This document shows, one piece after another, positions 1 through 8,417 of a stretch of DNA of 54,181 bases. Made by a program: the position numbers and the translations under genes. The DNA is taken from NCBI GenBank assembly GCA_964627855.1, contig CAZVLE010000087.1, positions 1 through 54,181 of the forward strand, in the 5' to 3' direction. Position 1 is the stretch's first letter, and every line of letters starts with the position of its first letter. This stretch comes from CAZVLE01 sp964627855 (GTDB lineage Bacteria; Bacillota; Dethiobacteria; DTU022). Below the pieces are notes generated by a model. It was not told the origin of the DNA. It made no database searches and saw nothing but the letters and a program-made list of their open reading frames with translations.

Positions 1-31
1 TTGTCGAAATAAAACAATAAAGGGATTTAAG

Positions 32-298
32 ATGGATAATTACTTGATTCAAAAACTAATTCTCGGTTTACTGGAACCGGGAATTTTTAAAACAACAGCT
101 CAGGTAGTCGAGGAATTTCGCATGGAAAACCCAACAGAGTGGCGCCGGTTAGAAAAGGAGGGAGAGGAGCTATATGGTAGCGGTTGCAGCTCTTTGCAAC
201 AGCCTGCCACCTGCATAGCACAGGTTCTGCTCTCCCTGCCTCCCCAGAGTCGCCTTATGTATAAAAAAGACGGCCATAGCTTCTGGAGCAAAAGCTAA
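32..298 (+). CDS. small protein of unknown function (88 aa)
   Basis: An ATG start preceded by AAAGGG seven bases upstream opens a short soluble protein rich in charged residues. The first half looks like a helical, possibly winged-helix-like segment (residues 20-45, with FKTTAQVVEEF then a WRRLEKEG stretch). The second half holds a CSSLQQP motif around residues 52-58 and ends in a basic aromatic tail. There is no membrane segment or signal peptide. It stops 20 bases before the end of the convergent PBP gene and no terminator is obvious between them. The composition and the good ribosome binding site argue for a real gene, but I do not recognise a named family and give no function. Confidence 0.6.
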   Translation: MDNYLIQKLILGLLEPGIFKTTAQVVEEFRMENPTEWRRLEKEGEELYGSGCSSLQQPATCIAQVLLSLPPQSRLMYKKDGHSFWSKS

Positions 299-317
299 GG
301 CTTGACCACAGTTCCCC

Positions 318-3161
318 CTAATTGCCCCCCGGATTACTACCCTTTGAAATAATCAGGTCAACCCTGGTGCCTTTTCTAACGACTGAGCCTCCCGCAGGAA
401 CCTGTGAAATTACCATATTCTGCATTAAGTTATCATCAAAATCGCGGTTAATACTTCCTACGATTAGGCCTGCCCTTGAGATATTCAGTTCAGCTACTGC
501 CTGGAATGATCCCACTACATTGGGCACAATGACAGTCTCAGCAGAAGGTTGTAGAAAAATACCTCCCCCTTCCGCTCTTGCTGTGCTGATGCTTAAAGTG
601 GCCGGTTCAGAAATGAGACCGTCCGGATAGAGGGCAGCCAGGGTATAAATATAAACTGCATTCATATCAACATCTGTATCGGAATGTTGCCTTGTGGTCG
701 GGTCAAGATCTAAAGTCATATCGGTGCCGCTGCCGCCATGGGCGGTTCTTCTTAGCTCAAAACCACTGTGAGGTGGTCCTTTGTAGTCCCATTGCAAGGT
801 GACTCCTTCTTCACTAATGAAAGCATTAAATAGGGTAATGTCACTGGTAGTTTGGCCGGTCTGCTCGGCTACATTATGGCCGAAAATACTTGAAGGTCTG
901 TCATCAGCGTCTTCGGGGCCCCTTTCTGCTCCACCGGACCAGCGTTCATCAGTTATGATGAAAGGCGGGCGGTTATAGAACATGCCAGTGTGCATATTAC
1001 AGCCTTCAGCAGGTGCACTTCCGGCTATAAAATAATCGCTGGTAACTGATTCGGCGGTGCGACAGGATTCATTTGGAATAAGCCCTGACTTACTGCACAC
1101 AGCCATCTGGACAATGCCTTCCGGTCGCTCAAATTCTTTAATTTCAAGGCCTTCAAAGGCTTCGAGAAACACTTCTCTTAAAAAGACTGTTGAATAGCGC
1201 CAGCCTTCCCGAATTCCTCCTAGTTTTGGCTCATCATAGCCCATCCAGAATGAGGCGACCAGGTTTGGAGTATAGGCAACCATGTATACATCTTTCCACT
1301 TGTCAGTTGTACCACTTTTAGCGGCAACGGGGCGGTCTATCTGTAAATTACGTCCCAGGTACTGGGTGACAAAGTCCTGCAAAATATCATTGACCAAAAA
1401 GGTTGCTTGCGGGCTCAATATTTGTTGAGGATTTGATTTATTTTCATAGAGGATGTCACCATGCCGATCGACGATCTTTTCGACTGTATGCAGGTTTACC
1501 TTCAGACCATCGTTGGCTAAAACACTGTAGGCCTGGGCCATATCAATGGCGCTGACGCCGTATGTGAATCCACCAAGTGTAAGGCTAAGATTATCCACCT
1601 CATTGGGATGTAAGGTTGATATGCCCATTTTGATGGCATAATCTGAACCGACTGCGGGCCCTAAGGACTCAAAGGAACGGATGGCCGGGATGTTATATGA
1701 GTAAAGAAGGGCCTCCCTGGCAGTGACCATTCCCCGGAATTTTCTGTCAAAATTTTCAGGAAACCAGTCACCTCTTGGACCGATAAAAGGTGAATCGTCC
1801 AGGGTGGCGCCGGCTCCGGATAAAACGCCCTCTTCAAAGCAGGGTCCATAATTGATGATGGGTTTTATGGCCGATCCGGGTTGACGTAAAGTGGCAAAAC
1901 GCAGCACTTCATCTGCTTTTTTACGGTACTCTCTTCCACCACCCAGGGCAATAATTTTACCGCTGATGGGATCAGCAAGAACAATAGCTGCCTGAGGCTG
2001 AGCGATTCCGTTTTCTTCATCAACCAGGGTATCAAGTTCAGATCTTGGTATGTCGCGATCTTCAGGAAGTGCCGCTGCAGCTTCCCTTACCTTTAACATG
2101 TCAAAATAGCTGGTAGTGGGATACAATTCTTCCCTGCCAAGGACTTCTTCTACATGACCTTGCAACGATGGATTCAGGTTGGTATAAATACTCAGGCCAC
2201 CTGTATATATAGCCCGATAGGCTTCTTCCCACGAGCCAATAGAGGGTATGGCACTTAAAACTTTGATTAATTCATTATGAACGACGTAATCTACATAATG
2301 GGGGAAAGGGTATTCCTGGCTTGGGGCCCGGGCATATGACATTCTTTGATTTTTTGCTTTTTCATAGGCAGCATCATCAAGATATTCAAGCCTGTGCATG
2401 CTCGAAAGGACCAGCTGCATACGGCTTTCAGCTGCAGTTTTACTATTGATCGGGTTGTAATAATTCGGTGAACGGACTGCCCCGGCCAGCATAGCCGCTT
2501 CGGCAACTGTCAGTTCATCGACATTTTTGTTGAAATAGGTTTTAGCGGCTGCTTGTACACCATATGCGCCGTTGCCAAAATAGATACGGTTCAGGTAAAA
2601 CTCAAGAATCTCTTCCTTAACATAATTGCGTTCGAGTTGGATGGCCAGCCAGATTTCCTGAACCTTACGTTTGTAACTGGTTTCAGTAGTTAAGAAGGCA
2701 TTCTGGGCTAATTGCTGAGTTATTGTGCTGGCGCCTTGCACAATCGTACCTGCCCTGAAATTGATATAAGCAGCCCTGATGCTGGCGATAATATCAAAAC
2801 CAAAGTGGCTGTAAAAACGCTCATCTTCGATGGCTATAAAAGCGTTAAGGACATGCTCAGGGATTTCATCCAGGCTGACAATGATCCGGTTTTGCTCTTC
2901 GTGAAGAGCGGTGATTTCTTGCCCATTTATATCATAAAGATACGAAGTTTCTACCGTTTCCAGCCTGGCGGGATCAATTTCCGGAGCATCATCGATAAAA
3001 TCATATACTACTGCCGTTGCTGCACCTGCTCCCAACAGCAGTATTATGAATAAAGAAAGGATTACTATCTTTACAGCGCGGCGCCTCTTTTTTTTTGGGC
3101 TGCCTGCTTTATTCTTTTTTGAAATGCTTTGCTGGTCAAAGGGTTTCTTTTTTTCTGCCAA
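318..3161 (-). CDS. class A penicillin-binding protein (PBP1A type) with Fn3-like and PASTA tail
   Basis: Bifunctional peptidoglycan glycosyltransferase/DD-transpeptidase anchored in the membrane. A basic cytoplasmic N-terminus leads into one transmembrane helix (about residues 30-52). The GT51 domain shows EDERFYSH (112-119) and GASTITQQLAQN (143-154). The transpeptidase domain shows its SxxK motif as SAIK (430-433), SYN (488-490) and KSGTT (615-619). A linker and fibronectin-III-like region (about 770-862) precede one PASTA domain (about 879-943). The length, 947 aa, is longer than a minimal PBP1A because of the tail. The start is a TTG with AGGAGG eleven bases upstream. It is transcribed divergently from the acyl-CoA synthetase gene. 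PASTA domains bind muropeptide or beta-lactam-like ligands in other proteins; its role here is inferred. Confidence 0.95.
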   Translation of the reverse strand: MAEKKKPFDQQSISKKNKAGSPKKKRRRAVKIVILSLFIILLLGAGAATAVVYDFIDDAPEIDPARLETVETSYLYDINGQEITALHEEQNRIIVSLDEIPEHVLNAFIAIEDERFYSHFGFDIIASIRAAYINFRAGTIVQGASTITQQLAQNAFLTTETSYKRKVQEIWLAIQLERNYVKEEILEFYLNRIYFGNGAYGVQAAAKTYFNKNVDELTVAEAAMLAGAVRSPNYYNPINSKTAAESRMQLVLSSMHRLEYLDDAAYEKAKNQRMSYARAPSQEYPFPHYVDYVVHNELIKVLSAIPSIGSWEEAYRAIYTGGLSIYTNLNPSLQGHVEEVLGREELYPTTSYFDMLKVREAAAALPEDRDIPRSELDTLVDEENGIAQPQAAIVLADPISGKIIALGGGREYRKKADEVLRFATLRQPGSAIKPIINYGPCFEEGVLSGAGATLDDSPFIGPRGDWFPENFDRKFRGMVTAREALLYSYNIPAIRSFESLGPAVGSDYAIKMGISTLHPNEVDNLSLTLGGFTYGVSAIDMAQAYSVLANDGLKVNLHTVEKIVDRHGDILYENKSNPQQILSPQATFLVNDILQDFVTQYLGRNLQIDRPVAAKSGTTDKWKDVYMVAYTPNLVASFWMGYDEPKLGGIREGWRYSTVFLREVFLEAFEGLEIKEFERPEGIVQMAVCSKSGLIPNESCRTAESVTSDYFIAGSAPAEGCNMHTGMFYNRPPFIITDERWSGGAERGPEDADDRPSSIFGHNVAEQTGQTTSDITLFNAFISEEGVTLQWDYKGPPHSGFELRRTAHGGSGTDMTLDLDPTTRQHSDTDVDMNAVYIYTLAALYPDGLISEPATLSISTARAEGGGIFLQPSAETVIVPNVVGSFQAVAELNISRAGLIVGSINRDFDDNLMQNMVISQVPAGGSVVRKGTRVDLIISKGSNPGGN

Positions 3162-3201
3162 CAGTCAGTGAGCCTCCTACCTGTTTAAAAAGTCTTTCAT
3201 A

Positions 3202-3207
3202 ATTATA
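3202..3207 (-). promoter_or_regulatory. possible -10 box for the PBP gene
   Basis: On the minus strand this reads TATAAT, about 40 bases upstream of the PBP start codon. A -35 match at the right distance is poor (TTAAAT, 17 bases away), so the call rests mostly on the -10 hexamer. Confidence 0.3.
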
Positions 3208-3323
3208 ACATAACACGACAATGATTTAAGATCTGCTTCTCTGAACTTACGAAGGGACAGGTAAATTATTTTTCCACAGCCATACATAAAAGTATACCCA
3301 TTTATTAATTGATCATGTAAAAT

Positions 3324-3342
3324 ATTAATGTGTGACATTAAT
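3324..3342. promoter_or_regulatory. palindrome upstream of the acyl-CoA synthetase gene, candidate operator
   Basis: A perfect inverted repeat, ATTAATGT-GTG-ACATTAAT, lies 36 bases before the start codon of the ADP-forming acyl-CoA synthetase and within the divergent intergenic region. The size (8-3-8) fits a dimeric regulator site. No T-run follows, so it is unlikely to be a terminator. The binding protein is unknown. Confidence 0.45.
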
Positions 3343-3378
3343 TAAACTTTTTGCAGATAGTTCAAGGAGGATTCTTAG

Positions 3379-5571
3379 ATGAGCATGCAGTCACTTCAGA
3401 TCTACAAGACAGATCAGGCCAGGGATCTGGAAGCATTTTTTTATCCAAAATCGATTGCCGTAATCGGGGCCAGCCAGAACCCGATAAAACCAAATGGCAT
3501 TCCCCTGTACTTATTGAGTATGTTTGCCTATAGGGGAGAGGTATACCCTGTAAATCCGAAATATCGCAATGTAGGCGGGCTAAAGTGTTATCCTTCAATT
3601 CTGGATATAGAAGCGCCTGTTGACCTGGCTATTATCGGAGTTGCCGCAGCGCAGGCGATGGACGTTTTAAAAGAATGTGCTGAGAAGCAGGTGAAAGGAG
3701 CGATTGTTTTTACTTCAGGTTTTGCCGAAGTTGGAGAGGAAGGCCGCTCCAAGCAAGAGGAAATGAAAAAACTGGCCGACGAAAGTGGCATGCGAATTCT
3801 TGGACCAAACTGCCTTGGCGTGCTTAATTACTATAATGGCTCCATGGCCAGCTTCTTTTATAACCAGGAAATCAAAGATCTCTTTCATCCCAAGGCTCTT
3901 TCGTTTATTACACAGAGCGGTGGTCTCGGTGGGATCATTTACCAGATGGTAATCCAGCTGTCCATTGGTTTCAATTATTTTGTCAGTACCGGTAACGAGG
4001 CGGATGTTTCTTTTGCTGAAATTTTAAACTACCTTAGCGGACGTGATGAAGTATCAATTATCGCCGGCTACCTGGAAGGTTTGCAGGGTGACGGTGATTT
4101 ATTTATCAGAGCCTGCCGTAAGGCTTTAGAGAATGAGAAACTGGTAACCATGCTAAAAGTTGGCCGAACTGATAGTGGAGCAGCAGCTGCAGCTTCTCAT
4201 ACGGGAGCTCTCGTTGGCTCAGATGCAGTATATGACGGTGTATTTAAACAATTTGGCGTTGTCCGGGCTGATGATGTTGAACAGATGAATGCCCTGATTG
4301 CACTTTATGCTACTGGACGGTTACCTGCAGGCAAAAAAATGGCGGTTATAACCATTTCCGGTGGCGGAGGGGTTGTTGTTGCCGATAAATGTCCTGAATA
4401 CGGTCTTGAAGTGGTAAGCTTGACTGAAAAAACCCAACAGAGTCTTCGTGAATTTTTCCCTCCCTATGGTGCGGTAAGTAACCCTGTAGATCTGACATCA
4501 CAGCTTTTTGTTGAACCGGAACTATTCCAAAGGGCCTTGCGTCTTGTCATGCAGGATCCGGAAGTAGATGTTGGAGGCTTCTTTTATAACCTCGAAATGC
4601 CAGATCCGGAAGCGGGAAAGAGAATCATTGAAGTGTTCAAAGAGTTAAAGAAGCCACTGGTAGTATTTACCTGGCCAACCGGGCAGGATTATGCAGTTGA
4701 AGCAAAGAGAAGCCTGGTTAAAGCAGGTGTGCCGGTTATAGAGCATATCCCAAGCGGTCTGTGGGCAATCAGTGCTCTGGCTGATTGGGTTAAGAAGTCC
4801 AGGGAACCACTGATTTATCCAACTTATATCGAAGGCTCTGAAAAAAGAGAAGCAATGGCTATCCTTGCAGAGCAAAACATCGCAAAAAAGATTGCATTGA
4901 CTGAGTGGAGAGCTAAAAAGATTCTTGACTCATACGGCATTACTGTGACCAGAGAAATATTGGCAGAAACTGAAGCTGAAGCTGCCCAAGCGGCTAGAAA
5001 TATCGGGTACCCAGTCGCCATGAAAATAATGTCTCCCGATTTGCTGCATAAAACTGAAGCCAAAGGGGTGGAATTAAATATCGCTGATGAGGAGGGCGTA
5101 AGGAGCGCTTTCCGAGAGATAATTAAGCAAGCTAAACTTTATAACCCTGAGGCACAAATAGAGGGTGTTCTGATCCAGGAAATGCTTAAGCCCGGCCTGG
5201 AAATGATTGTCGGTCTAAAAAGAGACTCAATCTTTGGTCCGGCCATAGTAGTTGGGCTGGGGGGTGTCTTCGTTGAAGTCTTCAAGGATGTCGCTACAAG
5301 AGTGGCACCTTTAAGTGAAATTGATGCCAGAGAAATGCTCAATGAGTTGAAAGGTAAAACCTTGCTTAAAGGGTATCGTGGTGAGCAGCCAAGGGATCTT
5401 GATGCCCTGGTTTCAGTTATCCTTAAGCTTTCACGGCTAGCTTTGGAACTTGGTGATTCGCTGGAAGAAATAGATATTAATCCCCTGATCGTTTATGAGG
5501 AGGGAGCAGGTGTTGTTGCTGCCGATGCCCTGATTTTGCCGGGCCGGGTATGCTATAATCTAGATAGGTGA
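3379..5571 (+). CDS. ADP-forming acetate/acyl-CoA synthetase, fused alpha-beta subunits
   Basis: NDP-forming acyl-CoA ligase that interconverts acyl-CoA + ADP + Pi with acid + CoA + ATP, a way for fermenters to save ATP from acyl-CoA. The N-terminal CoA-binding Rossmann domain has AVIGAS near residues 27-32. The ligase domain has GPNCLG (142-147), ITQSGG (177-182) and SHTGALVG (273-280), in which His274 matches the phosphohistidine of the family. The ATP-grasp (beta) domain occupies about residues 500-725. At 730 aa this is the single-chain fused form. The start ATG has AAGGAGG eight bases upstream. Substrate (acetate, branched-chain or aryl acid) cannot be read from sequence. The NusG-II gene follows after six bases. 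Confidence 0.9.
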   Translation: MSMQSLQIYKTDQARDLEAFFYPKSIAVIGASQNPIKPNGIPLYLLSMFAYRGEVYPVNPKYRNVGGLKCYPSILDIEAPVDLAIIGVAAAQAMDVLKECAEKQVKGAIVFTSGFAEVGEEGRSKQEEMKKLADESGMRILGPNCLGVLNYYNGSMASFFYNQEIKDLFHPKALSFITQSGGLGGIIYQMVIQLSIGFNYFVSTGNEADVSFAEILNYLSGRDEVSIIAGYLEGLQGDGDLFIRACRKALENEKLVTMLKVGRTDSGAAAAASHTGALVGSDAVYDGVFKQFGVVRADDVEQMNALIALYATGRLPAGKKMAVITISGGGGVVVADKCPEYGLEVVSLTEKTQQSLREFFPPYGAVSNPVDLTSQLFVEPELFQRALRLVMQDPEVDVGGFFYNLEMPDPEAGKRIIEVFKELKKPLVVFTWPTGQDYAVEAKRSLVKAGVPVIEHIPSGLWAISALADWVKKSREPLIYPTYIEGSEKREAMAILAEQNIAKKIALTEWRAKKILDSYGITVTREILAETEAEAAQAARNIGYPVAMKIMSPDLLHKTEAKGVELNIADEEGVRSAFREIIKQAKLYNPEAQIEGVLIQEMLKPGLEMIVGLKRDSIFGPAIVVGLGGVFVEVFKDVATRVAPLSEIDAREMLNELKGKTLLKGYRGEQPRDLDALVSVILKLSRLALELGDSLEEIDINPLIVYEEGAGVVAADALILPGRVCYNLDR

Positions 5572-5577
5572 TTCTTT

Positions 5578-5997
5578 ATGGCAAAATTAAAACCCAGGCT
5601 TGCCGATTATTTTATCATCGTTGCCATACTGGCCTGGGGTTTTGGCGGCTTCTGGTTTAACCTGCAGGGAGCCAGTGCAGCCGAACAGATCTATGCACTG
5701 GTCTATGTTGAAAATGAGCAGGTTGCCGAGCTGTCATTCTCAGCAGCTGATCAGTTCAGTTACGAGCTTAGTTTTGGCGATGAAAATGAACATACTGCTG
5801 TGATTGAAGTTAAGGACGGGCAAATAAGGATGCTTCCTCTTGAAGAGGAATTATGCCCCCGGGCGATATGTTCTCATACCGGCTGGATTACTTACTCATA
5901 TGAGAGTATAGTCTGTCTGCCCAATCAAATCATGATTGTCTTCTCTGAGGCCTCATTGACGGGACAGGATAATGATATTGATGGAATAACTTATTGA
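5578..5997 (+). CDS. NusG domain II-containing protein, membrane anchored
   Basis: A short protein with one N-terminal transmembrane or signal-anchor helix (about residues 9-28) and an extracytoplasmic domain of the NusG domain II type, recognisable from the CPRAICSHTGWI stretch followed by SIVCLPNQIMIV near the C-terminus. It contains two cysteines in that block plus one in the CLPN motif; the family often carries these and their role is not established. The start lies six bases after the synthetase stop codon, with AGGTGA overlapping the end of that gene, so the two are probably co-transcribed. Function is unknown; in other Bacillota similar proteins sit near electron-transport or lipoprotein genes. 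Confidence 0.8.
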   Translation: MAKLKPRLADYFIIVAILAWGFGGFWFNLQGASAAEQIYALVYVENEQVAELSFSAADQFSYELSFGDENEHTAVIEVKDGQIRMLPLEEELCPRAICSHTGWITYSYESIVCLPNQIMIVFSEASLTGQDNDIDGITY

Positions 5998-6040
5998 AAT
6001 CAGTAGCATTTCGTAAATGTTTCTGCTATGATCCCAGTTG

Positions 6041-6069
6041 TTGACAAAGAAAATAAAGCTCTATATAAT
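6041..6069 (+). promoter_or_regulatory. consensus sigma-A promoter for yceD-rpmF-plsX
   Basis: TTGACA (6041-6046), a 17-base spacer and TATAAT (6064-6069): a perfect vegetative promoter. It lies inside a possible longer reading frame that opens at a TTG at 6038, which argues that translation really begins at the ATG at 6104, downstream of the expected transcription start near 6076. Confidence 0.9.
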
Positions 6070-6103
6070 AGCTTTAGTTTTTCGGGATGTGAGTTTTTTG
6101 TTA

Positions 6104-6640
6104 ATGGATATTTACCTGCCTGAAGTCAAATCTATGAGTGGAGAAGCAGTCGCCTACAGTTTTCAACACGATCTTTCCGACTGCTTCGCTGATTTTAAGG
6201 AGAATGGCAACCTTAAAATTTCAGTTGAGGCCTGTCACAGCGGAGATAAAATTATTATCAGGGGCAAACTTCAGACCTCGATAGAGGCTTTCTGTTCCCG
6301 TTGCCTGGAGCCTTTTGTCAACCATTTTGAAACAGCATTCACAGATTCATTTACCTTATTAAAAGGAAGCACGGCTGAAGATGATCCTGTATCACAGGCT
6401 CTTGAAACCGCGAATATGCTAACTGTCAGCGGTGATTACCTCTATCTAGATGAATATGTAAGGCAATTATTTATTCTTGCCCAGGAGTACAATCCCCTCT
6501 GCAATCCGGATTGTAAAGGTATTTGCGCCGGTTGTGGAGTAGATTTAAACAGATCTAATTGCCGGTGCGGTAGTGCTAATAATAGTAATAGTATTGATAT
6601 GCGGTTGCTAAAGCTAAGAGAACTACGTTCCGGAAGCTGA
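6104..6640 (+). CDS. YceD/DUF177 family protein
   Basis: Member of the DUF177 (YceD) family that nearly always precedes rpmF; a link to large ribosomal RNA or ribosome metabolism has been reported for homologues, but the biochemical role is not settled. The protein has the family cysteine pair CSRC near residues 67-70 and a C-terminal CNPDCKGICAGCG cluster that may bind zinc. I chose the ATG at 6104 because the longer frame from TTG 6038 covers a consensus promoter. The ribosome binding site is weak. The L32 gene follows 21 bases later. Confidence 0.88.
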   Translation: MDIYLPEVKSMSGEAVAYSFQHDLSDCFADFKENGNLKISVEACHSGDKIIIRGKLQTSIEAFCSRCLEPFVNHFETAFTDSFTLLKGSTAEDDPVSQALETANMLTVSGDYLYLDEYVRQLFILAQEYNPLCNPDCKGICAGCGVDLNRSNCRCGSANNSNSIDMRLLKLRELRSGS

Positions 6641-6661
6641 GTCTAACAAGGAGGCGTTATT

Positions 6662-6838
6662 GTGGCTGTTCCAAAGCGCAGAACTTCAAAATCAAAACGA
6701 AATATGAGGAGAGCTCAGAATAAACTCTCAGTTCCCCGGCTAATCCCCTGTCCGCATTGCCACGAACTCAAGCCTGCACACAGGGTTTGTTTAAACTGCG
6801 GTTATTACAAAGACCGGGAAGCAGTCAAGGTGAATTAA
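6662..6838 (+). CDS. rpmF: 50S ribosomal protein L32
   Basis: A 58-residue basic protein beginning MAVPKRRTSKSKRN, the universal L32 N-terminus, and carrying two CxxC pairs (CPHC at 30-33 and CLNC at 43-46) that form the zinc ribbon of C+ type L32. The start is a GTG with AAGGAGG about eight bases upstream. It sits directly between yceD and plsX, as in most bacteria. The gene is too short for many ORF finders. Confidence 0.95.
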   Translation: MAVPKRRTSKSKRNMRRAQNKLSVPRLIPCPHCHELKPAHRVCLNCGYYKDREAVKVN

Positions 6839-6850
6839 AAAAATGGGTTG

Positions 6851-6887
6851 ATTACACCCCTTTATGCTCAGGCAAAAGGGGTGTAAT
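6851..6887. repeat. 13-bp inverted repeat between rpmF and plsX (attenuator, weak terminator or operator)
   Basis: Arms at 6851-6863 (ATTACACCCCTTT) and 6875-6887 are perfectly complementary and enclose an 11-base loop. The tail, TTATTTGCC, is only partly T-rich, so this may be a partial terminator or an RNA-stability hairpin that separates rpmF expression from plsX. A protein-binding site for a lipid regulator is also possible. Confidence 0.55.
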
Positions 6888-6925
6888 TTATTTGCCAACG
6901 AATGTTCAGCGGGGAAGTGATCGGA

Positions 6926-7951
6926 TTGACTGTCAGGGTGGCTATAGATGCCATGGGCGGAGATCATGCTCCAGGAGAAATTATCAGCGGAGCAATATCC
7001 GCTCTTTCTCATTTTGAAGACATGAATATAATCTTTGTTGGAAAAGAAAAGGCTGTCAAAAAGGCTCTTGATGACCATCATTATCCTGCCAGTCGGGTCG
7101 AGATATGTCATGCTGAAGAGGTTATCGAGAACAATGATGATCCCGGCCTTTCGATCAGGGGCAAAAAAGAATCATCAATGGTTAAGACCCTGCTTACAGT
7201 TCGCTGTGGCGATGCCGATGCAGCAATCAGTGCCGGCAACACCGGAGCTTTGATGGCAGGTGGTTTGCTTTTTATGGGCAGACTAAGTGGCATCAGCAGA
7301 CCTGCGCTTTTAACACCGATGCCAAGCTTTAGCGGTCGGCCGGTACTTTTTCTTGATGTTGGAGCAAATATGGATGCGAGCCCGGAGCAACTCCTGCAGT
7401 ATGCTTTCATGGGCAGAATCTATGCACAGCAGGTTTTGGGTTATCAGAAGCCGCGGATAGCCTTGTTAAATGTTGGAGTGGAGCCAAATAAGGGTAATAT
7501 CCAGATCAAAAAGGCATATCCCTTGTTTGATTCTTATTTGCCCGGTTTTATCGGCAACATAGAAGGAACAGAGGCATTCTTTAACAGAGCCGATGTGATA
7601 GTTTGTGATGGCTTTGTCGGCAATGTTTTTCTCAAAACCTCTGAGGGTATTTCCAGGGCAATTCTCGGTTATTTCAGACAAAAAATTAATCTCAAGCTGA
7701 GGTTTAAAATTGGTGCAATTTTACTGCAGCCGGTATTTCTTGGTTTAAGAGCACAGATAGATACTTCCGGTTATGGGGGTGCTCCTTTGATAGGCGTCAA
7801 GGGGCTATGTATAAAGTGCCATGGATCCTCCAAGGCCAGATCAATCGAACAGGCCTTGATCAGGCAAGCCTATCCATTTGTTCAAAAACGGGTTATTGAG
7901 CAACTTCAAGAAGCACTGGTTAAGTTAAACGGAGAAACAGCTGACTATTGA
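6926..7951 (+). CDS. plsX: phosphate acyltransferase PlsX
   Basis: Converts acyl-ACP and phosphate to acyl-phosphate, the acyl donor for PlsY in phospholipid synthesis; a peripheral membrane enzyme. The N-terminus has the family signature VAIDAMGGDHAPGE, followed by SAGNTGAL and VEPNKGN blocks and a C-terminal GGAPLIGVKG segment. Length, about 341 aa, is normal. I prefer the TTG at 6926 because GGGGAA lies nine bases upstream and homologues begin at this point; an ATG at 6902 lacks a binding site. The usual fabD/fabG/fabH genes are missing downstream: acpP follows directly. Confidence 0.95.
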   Translation: MTVRVAIDAMGGDHAPGEIISGAISALSHFEDMNIIFVGKEKAVKKALDDHHYPASRVEICHAEEVIENNDDPGLSIRGKKESSMVKTLLTVRCGDADAAISAGNTGALMAGGLLFMGRLSGISRPALLTPMPSFSGRPVLFLDVGANMDASPEQLLQYAFMGRIYAQQVLGYQKPRIALLNVGVEPNKGNIQIKKAYPLFDSYLPGFIGNIEGTEAFFNRADVIVCDGFVGNVFLKTSEGISRAILGYFRQKINLKLRFKIGAILLQPVFLGLRAQIDTSGYGGAPLIGVKGLCIKCHGSSKARSIEQALIRQAYPFVQKRVIEQLQEALVKLNGETADY

Positions 7952-7977
7952 TTATTGCTGTAGAATTGATCTATACT
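7948..7977 (+). promoter_or_regulatory. probable promoter for acpP
   Basis: TTGATT (7948-7953), an 18-base spacer and TATACT (7972-7977), ending 37 bases before the acpP start. This would let acyl carrier protein be made at a higher level than plsX. Confidence 0.5.
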
Positions 7978-8014
7978 AAACTAACAATTTACTGCCAGTG
8001 AAGGAGGTGACCAG

Positions 8015-8242
8015 ATGAGCGTTGATGCGAAGGTTAAAAAGATTATAGCCGATCAGTTAGAAGTTGCCGCTGATAAACTTTCTATGGAAACAAGTTTCGA
8101 AGACATAGATGCGGACTCACTGGATATTGTGGAATTGGTTATGGCCCTGGAGGAAGAATTTGATCTGGAGATTTCCGATCAGGAAATTGAAAATATAAAA
8201 ACAGTTGGCGATATTGTTAAATATATTGAATCGCAAGTTTAA
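8015..8242 (+). CDS. acpP: acyl carrier protein
   Basis: Small acidic four-helix carrier of fatty acyl chains (75 aa). Ser35 in the DADSLDIVEL motif is the 4'-phosphopantetheine attachment site. The start ATG is preceded by the strong site GAAGGAGGTGA. It is flanked by plsX and rnc as in the usual lipid/rnc cluster, but the elongation genes fabD, fabG and fabF that commonly sit next to it are absent, so they must be elsewhere in the genome. Confidence 0.97.
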   Translation: MSVDAKVKKIIADQLEVAADKLSMETSFEDIDADSLDIVELVMALEEEFDLEISDQEIENIKTVGDIVKYIESQV

Positions 8243-8417
8243 CCAGCTTTTGGGGTGTAAATGTGCAGAAAAAATTGACTACCGACGCCGAAATCCCATT
8301 GTTGCCATTCTCGGTAATTCTTGAGGGTTGGAATAATCATTGTAAACTCAAGGAATATATAAATTTATTGCTCCTGACCATATTGGTTTAGGGGCTTTTT
8401 AGTAAGCGGGGTTATCT

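Noticed and set aside
6902..6925. Upstream ATG start for plsX
   Set aside because: No ribosome binding site before 6902; the TTG at 6926 has one and matches family start position.
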